Both the position numbers and the translations under genes were made by a program. From Gliomastix tumulicola (lineage: Eukaryota; Ascomycota; Sordariomycetes; Hypocreales; Bionectriaceae): DNA of 64,000 bases. The notes under the pieces were generated by a model. The model worked only from the letters and a program-made list of their open reading frames with translations, had not been told where the DNA came from and did no database searches. Positions 56,386 to 64,000 of the stretch are shown piece by piece (positions within the stretch are counted from its first letter, which is position 1; every line of letters starts with the position of its first letter). Location of the stretch: the NCBI GenBank assembly GCA_001599755.1, contig BCHX01000006.1, forward strand, positions 1,599,336-1,663,335, read 5' to 3'.

Positions 56386-56992
56386 AGCCTCGACGAAAAC
56401 CGACTTACTCATCATCGAACAACACAACCACCCACCCCCTCCTTTCGAACAAATGCACTCGCCGGGACACGGACAGATTGCGCAGCGACGAGTATTGATA
56501 CATGCACAGGGCATGGCGTTACGGACGTGTATATTTACTGTACTCTGCAGGTAGACAGCTGGAATAGAAGCCCATATCGACAACGTGTTCGTTACGGAGG
56601 AGGCATCATCGTACCGTGGTCGCACGGGGATTAGCGCGGATGTTCCAACATCGAAGTTGATTGATGCCATAATCAAGCTAACATGAGTGCCAGCGTCCCA
56701 GCCGGTTCGACAATTTTGGTTCCGCCCTACCTAAGCATATTCGCGAGGCGGCGAGCACATTGCGACAACCAAGTACGAGCAAAAAGAAGAAGAAGAAGAA
56801 GAAAAAAGCCCAAGATACCCATCCCAAATGTTCCAAATGGCAGCCGGCGCCTTGAATCTAGAGAATGCCACCATATGCAAGCCTGGACGGGCAACAGACA
56901 TCGTTAAGCCCAGTACGAGAAGAAGAAGAAGAAGAAGAGTCGAGCCACATTGGTGGCGAAGCTGCCTTTTGGCGGTATGTTTCGTCAAAGTC
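56386..56992. other. intergenic between convergent genes, with GAA tracts
   Basis: 3' regions of VMA11 (+) and the unknown gene (-). Two GAA-rich tracts with a shared agtacgag flank are listed separately. Confidence 0.55.
56771..56940. repeat. pair of GAA-rich tracts in an imperfect direct repeat
   Basis: The element agtacgag plus (GAA)n occurs at about 56772-56806 and again at about 56912-56939, spaced about 140 bases apart. The plus strand is purine-rich in both. Confidence 0.75.
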
Positions 56993-58017
56993 TCAAATCA
57001 TGCGGTCACCCATGCGGCGGAGCAGCGTCTTGCGCTGACCGGAATCGCCATCACGTCGGAACCTAGACCACTCCCTCTCCCGGGCGTCCTGGTTCCTCAT
57101 CTGGACTACACGGAACGGTTAGTTAAAGGGCGCTGCAACAGAGCAGGTCGGAAAGGAAGGAAGTCCCGCTGTCCACTTACCGAGCAGCCAGTCCCACTGC
57201 TGGTCCTCCCTGATGAGGATATCGTCCCCCGTCTCGCGGCTGAGCCTCTCCCGCCTAGCCTGCGCCGCAGCCTGCTCGCCAACCAGGTACGGATCCTCCA
57301 GCGGCCGGTGCACAGAGCTGCTGCTGAACTCGAACGTGCGGTCGAGCGTGCCCGCCCGGGGCCTGCTGACGACGCCGCCGCCGCCGCCGCCGCTACTACC
57401 GCCGCCGTTCTTCCTCGCCGCCTTCTGCCTCTCCTTCTCGGCCCGCGCGCGCCGCTCGATGACGCTGTTGTACTGCCTCTCGGCCGGGGCGTTGCGCGTG
57501 GACCACGTCGGCAGGCGGTAGTTGTGGATGTTGAGCGTGCCCATGCCGCTCGCGACGGGCGGCAGCGGTGGCAGGCCTATCGTGCGATGCTCCTGCTGCT
57601 GCCGCTGCGGGCGCTGCGACGCGGAGGATTCGGTTCGGGCGTGGTCCGGGCCGGCGCCGGCGGCGTGTCGTGTGTAGGCGGGGACCGGCTCGCTGCGATA
57701 CTCTGCTGAGTGGTAGGAGGGTGCGTCGGATCCTGCGCGTCGAGAGAAAAAGAAAGAAAAAAGAGAATGTCAGTCTACATGATCCGCCAAAAGTCCTGTT
57801 TCGCGAGGGGAGCTGCTCGCATGCTGTTGGCCGTTGCGGCCGCAGCTGGTGGTTGGTGGGAACGTGGGGGGACCACCTCGGGAGAGGCGTAATCGATGCA
57901 CTTCTAAGTCCAAGGAGAAGCCAGCCAGGACTCACTGTAAGAAGGCGCGGCGGACCGGACAGACATGGTCTCGAAATCCTCCGCGCTGTAACGCGGAGCA
58001 GTCGCCACGCTGGCCAT
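56993..58017 (-). CDS. uncharacterised fungal protein with disordered N-terminus
   Basis: Three exons, complement(56993..57105, 57181..57732, 57936..58017), 248 residues. The ends of each exon fit GT-AG introns and keep frame. The start MASVATAPRYSAEDFETMSV and the following APSY and YH motifs are polar and Tyr-rich. The middle has a short conserved-looking block (GLPPLPPVASGMGTLNIHNY, then RLPTWSTRNAPAERQYNSV), a basic helix, and a Gly/Ser linker. Near the end PLEDPYLVGEQAAAQARRER and DDILIREDQQWDWLLG lead to a final REREWSRFRRD and KTLLRRMGDR. The last parts look like an amphipathic charged helix region. I do not recognise a function; no signal peptide, membrane segment or catalytic motif is visible. 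Confidence 0.78.
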
Positions 58018-61000
58018 GGCTAATAGAGTTGCGAAGTATGCGAAAAGGTGGCTTGCGACGCTTGGGTAGACAAGTATTGAGTGAGGTAAGGTCGGGTGTA
58101 TTAGGAGGGGTGAATGTCGTGTGTCCAGGAGCCGCCTTGCACTTTGCGCAGCCGGCGTGAAAACGGTCAGAAGGGATGAAAATAAAAGAAAAAACGAGCG
58201 GGCAGGTCCTCTCCTCCAGATACCTCACTACTTATGCGTACTGTGCAGGGAAAAGCAGAGACAGAAAGCCAAAGGTAAGACAGGACGGTTTCGAATTCAA
58301 TCAAGATACCTTGGCCATTCATTCTTAGCAGAGGTGAGGTCAGTTACAGTGGGCCGCACCGGGACGAGGACTTGGAAGGCGGCCAACGACTCGCCGAGAG
58401 GGTCTAGGCCAAGAAAGCCCAAGATGCAGCTGGACGGGGCTGTGTGTGTGTGTGTGTGTGTGTCCCACAGTCAGTCAATACAGGGAGACTCGGGGAAGTC
58501 TCGCTACGGAGTGTGCCACGGTTGCTGCTTTCATGCCTGGGGGAGGAGGAGTTGTTCCGTGACTCGACTACTACCCCCCCGGCCGTCTCTTATCGCATTG
58601 CAGGACTTCTCACTAAACTGCCGAGTGTGTCCACGTAGCAACATGACCCGGGTTCAGAGAGCAAGCAAGCAAGGGAGAGTGAACTGTCTTCACCGTACCG
58701 CAATAACGTGAGACGGAGGGGGGGTGAGGTCCCTTCACACATGCAGGTGCAGGGGAACAGCGCCTCTAGATGCAGGACCCAGCCCGACATGGTGGTGTGG
58801 ACATCGGGTGCTATGCTGGTCTCAGAGACCTGCTGTTCCCTTCTCTCCCTACGGACCACACGTGAGGTCACTCTGATCTGCGCCCGCCCGTTGAAGATGT
58901 GCGGATGATCAGGAAGATGGTGTTTTGAGCTTTCCACATTTGGTCACCAGAAGGCTTTCACTAACACCCGTGAGGGTGTCCTCGACAACTAGGACGTAAC
59001 CAAACGGTCATGTTCCTCTCGCACGCACACTCCTCGCTTGTGGGACGGCCGCTGAGAAGGAGGGGGGAGTGGAGGGGCCTGTTGGAGTCGGCCAAGCTTC
59101 CGAGGCTGATAACACCCTTCTCTCGGCCTGGCACGTTGCCCTCCAGGTAATACCTCGTCTTACCCAGCGACATTTCTTTTTCCGTCCCGCGCACATAACT
59201 ACCTGCCCTTGTCTTCCTCTCCGATGGCTGACGATAGTGTACGGCTACTAGTACCTTGGCCGTGAGCGTCTGGCTTAGCTGGCGGGGCGGTTAGGAAGCG
59301 GCAATCGGTCACGGTACCTTTGTATTCGAACAATCGAAGAATCGATGATGCCCGGTGGTCTGGGTTGCGTGGAACGGCTCTTCACCGTCTCTTCCGTTCA
59401 GGACTTTGGGGGAGCGATCTTGCTTGACCAAGGGGGACACTAGCAACCAGCTCTTCCGTCGCCCAGCGAGCTGCCCTCGAGATCGGGGTCCTACCTGGGA
59501 CTTGGGTTATCCGGCGCAACCTTCTAAACTCGAAGGGCCAGTGGGGTAAACCGTCCGTTGCGCGGCTCGGCCTTTGTCTACCATACGTGTTCGGGTTAGT
59601 GTTTGCTTGGGCGAGTCGTCATCCTGTGGCCGGTTCTACGTTGCGCTGCGGCTTCGGCTGTATCTTGTTCCCGCTGACTGCGGGGAATCACAGAGTTGAG
59701 GAGAGCTTCCCCCGAGCTTTCCCTCCACCGGTGACGTTTAAAAGTCGTACTAGACTGCTAGAACGTGGCTAGATGCGTTTCGTCCCTCCGGTTACCGGCA
59801 CAGTGCTCGGCTTCGTCGTACGTAAATGTCGGTGGTGGAAGCAAGGAGGAAGAAAACAAGGACAGGCAGCATGAGCTTGCCCCAGTGCCGTGCTGTACGT
59901 GATGCGTTGTTAGGCCTCGATTACGCAAGGCGCCCCCCATGGATGGCCCCGAGGCCTTGGAAAGATCGTCACGTATGCAAGCCTCTTTCCACTTTACTTC
60001 CTCATCGTGATTGAGAGAAGAAGATAGAGTAGCTCTAAAAATACGTTTCCCCATCAGAAGCCCTCCCACACCACAAAACGCGCGTGGGTTAGGGTAGGTA
60101 TTCAATGAGGTGCACGAAAGGAGGTGCCACGCAAGGAGAGCACGGAAACTAGCTCGAATATTCCGAGGAGGCCGGAGCAAATCCGGCTGTAAATCGTCGA
60201 CATGCGTAGCGGGTCTCGTATGAGCTTGGCTTCGTGTATGTTCTCCAATGCGCATCATCTATTTCACGAGGCTTGCTAGAAAGACGACGGCGACTGGATG
60301 CTGAGTCGCTGGTGCCTCGCCTGAACTGAGACGACTCCCTGTGGTCCCGCTGTCAGATCTCACGCTAGGGGAACAACCCGATCGCTGCGTCCAGGTTCCT
60401 GACTTTCCGAGTCAGTGAATCCTAGGGGACTTCCTCCTCGCAATCCCTCAGGATGTCTCGATCCAGGACGAATAAACAAGCAACAAGGTGATCCTTTCGA
60501 CTGTGCTGTTTCTGACTGCTTGGTTCTTGCTGCAGTCAGACTCTCCATCGGCTTGGCGTAGCAGCATGGTATCTGCACAATACGAGGCTGTCCCAAGGCT
60601 GCTTCCCAGGTTTTGCTTTGCGGTAAAAGTCGTATTGTCTCTTTTTTTTCTCTTCGGCTCGTATTTGCCCCTCGTAACCATGTACAAGGCCTGGGATTGC
60701 AAGAAGCTTGCTACCAGAACTGAGAAGTGCTGCGGTTTCGAAGAAAGCGGGGCACATCAAATTGCTGCAAACGTCCAAGTCACTTCGTACCTTCCAACGT
60801 CCCATTTTTCCCACGCGTCGCAATTAAGCCCCAACGCGCTTCCTTGATTCGACAATCGCATCTAAGAAATCTACCACCAGCCCGAGCCAGCGATCTCAGC
60901 CGTGATATCCTAATACTCGATCAGCCAGACGAAGCAGGGCGCATACATTCCCATCACCCACTCGACACAAAGAAAACTGGCATCGCCCGCAGACAAAGCA

Positions 61001-61056
61001 TCGATTGGAGCCACCCCCCGTGCGCACGCGCGCTAGCAGACCCCCGCCAATTCGCA
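58018..61056. other. gene-poor intergenic region, 3.0 kb
   Basis: This is the longest gapped stretch. It contains a (TG)11 tract at 58441-58462 and no frame with recognisable domains, no tRNA cloverleaf and no transposon ends that I could find. It includes upstream regions of the unknown gene (-) and Nse4 (+). Confidence 0.45.
58441..58462. repeat. (TG)11 microsatellite
   Basis: An uninterrupted TG tract in intergenic DNA. Confidence 0.95.
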
Positions 61057-62519
61057 ATGCCCTCCAGCCCAGACGATTCCCTCGACGAGGATGGCAGCCC
61101 GATCGCTTCTTCGCCGCCTGCTTCGCTGGCAGCAAGGTCGACCAGTCTAACAATGAGGCAAAGAGACGGGGCGCGGAGTGTCTCCGGGGCGAAGCGCAAA
61201 CGCGCTGATACTAGTACTTCGGCACGAGCATCGAGCCACCGTCGAAGGTTAACACGAGCGGACGAATCTGACGATAACGAGGAGGAGCAGGAGGATGGCG
61301 ACGAAGATGATGATAATGCTGAGATGCTGGGCTCCGACGATGATGTCTACGACCCTGATCAGCCGGTGGAGGAGCGTCGCAAGGTGCAGCGAGGCCTCCG
61401 CGGACTCCTGAAGAATGTCACAGAAAAGTCCGAGGAATACCTGCAGCAGGACTCCAGGGGACTGCGCGAGACGATCAGGAAGGCCAACTCGTTCGTCAAG
61501 GACATCAAGCGCCCGAGCGAGGCGGCCAGCGACTCCCGCCTGCTCGTCAGCACAACCGACCTGTCGTATCGCAAGACCCTAAGGCTGACGCACGGCAGCC
61601 TCGCGCAAGGGCTCGATGTAGACGAGTTTGTGTCAAAGTGTATCACATACATGCGGCAAGGGCAGGGAATAGATCAGGACGATGCGCCGGGGCTGTCGAG
61701 CACACAGCGCCGACGGAGGGTGTCACACGTGAGGGATGAAGGTGATGGAGACCAGGATGAGGGCGACGAGGGTGATATGATGAATTGGGCACATCTAGGT
61801 CGCTTTGCGGCATTGCCCTTCGTAAGGAGACCGGCGCTGCCCGGCTTCATGCTAGGGCCGCTGTCCGTGGAGAAGAAGCTGCGCAAAGTGACCAAGCGCG
61901 TCGCACCCCTCAGACCTAACAGCCTGACCGAGACGAGACCAGAGGTTCTAAGCGTCGACGATCTCTCTAAGAGGGAGAACGACCTGACGGCCATATGCGG
62001 CAAAATCCTCCACCAGCTACAAAGGACACAGGCTGAGGTGCAGAATACTGTCATCGAGCTGATAGACGACGACATGTCGGACGCCGAGAGGACCAGGATC
62101 ATGCACAAGCACGGCTTGCGGAGCACAGGCGGCATCGATCTCATGCGATTCGTCGTCAATCCGAGATCTTTCGGACAGACAGTGGAAAATATGTTCTACG
62201 TGAGCTTCCTCATCCGAGACGGGAGGGTAGAGATCGAATACGACGATAACGATCTCCCAGCGTTAGGTACACTCCCATCATCATTCCTTTGGCCCATTCC
62301 GTCTTCCTTACTAACCTCCTTTGGTCAGCACCCGTTGAGCGTGACGCAGACGACGAGCCGAGAGCCCGGTCAGGAGCATCAAAACACCAGGCTATCCTGT
62401 CCATGGACATGGACACATGGCAGGATATCAGAGACACGTTGAAACTCACGGAGCCCATGATCACACACAGGAACGAGGGGTCGTCACACGGGCCAGGGGC
62501 AAGAGGCTGGTATAGCTAA
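61057..62519 (+). CDS. NSE4: Nse4, kleisin subunit of the SMC5/6 complex
   Basis: Two exons, join(61057..62266, 62329..62519), 466 residues. Nse4 bridges the Smc5 and Smc6 heads and binds Nse1 and Nse3, for DNA repair and replication fork stability in the nucleus. The first 110 residues are Ser/Arg-rich then strongly acidic (SDDNEEEQEDGDEDDDN). A helical region follows (RKVQRGLRGLLKNVTEKSEE, SLAQGLDVDEFVSKCITYMR), fitting the N-terminal kleisin part. The C-terminal Nse4 domain is clear: GLRSTGGIDLMRFVVNPRSF, then GQTVENMFYVSFLIRDGRVE. The open frame extends upstream to 60727, but MPSSPDDSLDED is the natural start. The 62-base intron joins LPAL to APVERDADDE. Confidence 0.93.
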
Positions 62520-63187
62520 GCATTGTGGCTAGGTCCGGATAGTGATATGCAGCGGCCCGTCGTTGTTCGTGGCAAAGATTCATTGTAACAGCACAAGTAC
62601 AGTTGTCGGCATCTCTGAGCACGATTTGTGCCCTCTAAATATAGTGCATCGCCGTGTGTCCCGGAGCGGCCCGTCTATCATTGTATTTGTCGCTAAACTC
62701 AGCCTTGTATTCTCTAAATATAGGATAACAGTTATCTTTTACGTCAAAGCTTCCTAAGCTGCTGCAGTTCCTTGTTACGAGTAACAATCTGCCTTGTTTC
62801 TAATATTCATCATTCCGCACTAATGGACCAAGTGTGGATGGCCAAGCATCCTAGAATGCTTTGTGGCCGTGCTTATGAGCATTGCTCCCAATATCGTTTC
62901 CCTGCTTCTTTGAGCCCGGCCCACGGCCTAAGTAGTTTCGAAAGAAGTAATGCATCTAGTCAACTGATTCAGTTGCCGTTACACAAGGTACATTAGTAGT
63001 TCCCTGACTGCCTTATCAGTAAAGGTAGATCAAGAGCCTAAGAAGCAGGCAGGGGAGGGTTGGGATGGGACCCTCCAGGCCGGCAAACTTGTTCGGTTGT
63101 CACTTGCTGTAAGCGTTTGTGCACCCTCTGCTTTCAACGTGATATACAACCTGCCCTATTACTCTGACCCTTACCTTTCCTCAGAAA
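62520..63187. other. intergenic
   Basis: 3' flank of Nse4 and upstream DNA of the edge gene. It is AT-richer than the coding parts. No gene is recognised. Confidence 0.55.
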
Positions 63188-64000
63188 ATGGAATCAGGCG
63201 CTACAAGACACGCCGAAATCAGGCATGTCCCTGACACAAACAACTCAGAGACATCTTCCACCCCAGGTTCCCAAGGCACGGACGAGGAGAGCAACGGAAG
63301 CTACATGTGGCACGACGACGGAGCCATGGGTGACCTCACGCCTAACCTTGGGCCAGGTTCACCCATGGATGACGAAATTCGAAACCATATTCACGACTCT
63401 AGTTCTGAGACTGGCGTCGGGTACTTTGCTTTTAAGGAGATAAGAGAGCCGAAATCCCATGCTTCGCTGGGCGAAGGACTGGACCGCGAAAACACAGGAG
63501 ATAGGGAGACGCAACGCAACGCAACAGGAAGCAGAGAGACGAGAGGATGGGAGGGCATGTCTAGAGAAGGGAGAGATCACAAGACCGAAGGCCGGCAGAC
63601 ATGGCCAACAAACAGCCCTCCGGCGGGATGCCCTGTCAGCGATCAAGCTGCGACTACTGCTTCAGCGCAGCAGAATCCTCACCACGAAGCCCTCAGCCAA
63701 GAGTTGGTCGACCGGTTCCGCAAGGAGACAATCCAAGAATTCGGCGAGACAGTCTTTGATGACTACTGGGAGGATTTTGTGAGAGAGCAGGAGGAGAAGA
63801 AAGGGAGGCTCCCGCCCGATGTTGAATCTAAGAAAGGCCCTCAAAAAGCCTTTGAGGAGGACCCCGAGGACGAGAGCTCTTGGGAGGCGTCACCCCGACC
63901 GCTTGGAGGAGGATTCAGGCCAGGCAACCTGGATGATCCGGATTCGTGGAGCTGGGCCAGCATGCAAAACAACCGCATGGCCAAGGCATCTGATACTTCA
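63188..64000 (+). CDS. partial unknown gene running off the right edge
   Basis: From ATG 63188 the frame stays open for 271 codons to the last base of the window, so the 3' end is missing. The protein starts MESGATRHAEIRHVPDTNNS and is polar throughout, with Gly/Ser/Thr and acidic patches. One more ordered-looking segment is HHEALSQELVDRFRKETIQE, then FGETVFDDYWEDFVREQEEK, followed by DDPDSWSWASMQ near the edge. No signal peptide, membrane helix or catalytic motif is seen, and I recognise no family. An undetected intron inside cannot be excluded. A stop-free run of this length has a moderate chance of being spurious in GC-rich DNA, but the acidic Trp/Tyr-containing segment looks like true protein. 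Confidence 0.6.
   Translation, partial: MESGATRHAEIRHVPDTNNSETSSTPGSQGTDEESNGSYMWHDDGAMGDLTPNLGPGSPMDDEIRNHIHDSSSETGVGYFAFKEIREPKSHASLGEGLDRENTGDRETQRNATGSRETRGWEGMSREGRDHKTEGRQTWPTNSPPAGCPVSDQAATTASAQQNPHHEALSQELVDRFRKETIQEFGETVFDDYWEDFVREQEEKKGRLPPDVESKKGPQKAFEEDPEDESSWEASPRPLGGGFRPGNLDDPDSWSWASMQNNRMAKASDTS

Noticed and set aside
1..64000. CRISPR arrays, prophages, transposons or bacterial operons
   Set aside because: The window is fungal nuclear DNA; no spaced direct repeats, terminal repeats with transposase or reverse transcriptase frames were seen.

Overview
The window is nuclear DNA of a filamentous ascomycete (Pezizomycotina, most likely a Sordariomycete). The evidence is direct: a Woronin-body HEX-1 gene (a structure confined to Pezizomycotina), HET-domain and HeLo-domain genes, a LaeA-type methyltransferase, GC-rich coding sequence, and genes split by short GT-AG introns of about 50-390 bases. 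Gene models below were built by joining exons by hand at GT/AG sites that keep the reading frame and restore known motifs. No tRNA, rRNA, CRISPR or transposon was recognised.

Layout. 0.4-2.0 kb: bleomycin hydrolase (-). 3.4-11 kb: a signalling or self-recognition block with an ankyrin protein (+), a protein kinase fused to ankyrin repeats (-) and, divergent from it, a HeLo-domain protein with a degenerate kinase domain (+). 12.0-13.7 kb: HEX-1 (-). 15.4-15.9 kb: small GPI-anchored cell-surface protein (-). 16.7-20.0 kb: Rqc2/NEMF ribosome quality control factor (+). 20.4-22.6 kb: annexin with a long charged N-terminus (-). 23.8-26.7 kb: a divergent pair, an orphan SAM methyltransferase (-) and a candidate thiol hydrolase (+). 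29.3-30.8 kb: LaeA-like methyltransferase (+). 31.6-34.8 kb: a HET pseudogene (+) tail-to-tail with an intact HET gene (-). 36.0-37.8 kb: fumarase (+). 38.3-41.7 kb: GRAM-TBC-EF hand Rab GAP (-), with undetermined bases in its intron. 42.6-43.6 kb: short-chain dehydrogenase (+). 45.2-47.2 kb: Pal1 morphology protein (+). 47.9-49.3 kb: possible RecA-like protein (+). 49.9-53.8 kb: Rho1 GEF of the Rom2 type (-). 55.6-56.4 kb: V-ATPase subunit c' VMA11 (+). 57.0-58.0 kb: unknown protein (-). 61.1-62.5 kb: Nse4 of the SMC5/6 complex (+). 63.2 kb to the edge: an incomplete unknown gene (+).

Most genes are housekeeping or cell-biology genes with no operon-like logic. The Rho GEF, Pal1 and the Rab GAP bear on polarity and trafficking, and HEX-1 on septal plugging. 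Two zones look accessory: 3.4-11 kb and 31.5-34.8 kb, both carrying fungal nonself-recognition or cell-death families. The most notable arrangement is the divergent pair at 5.4-11 kb: an apparently active kinase-ankyrin protein (RIPK4-like architecture) beside a HeLo plus pseudokinase protein (MLKL-like architecture). It could be a fungal necroptosis-like kinase/executor pair, which is inference from architecture and position only.
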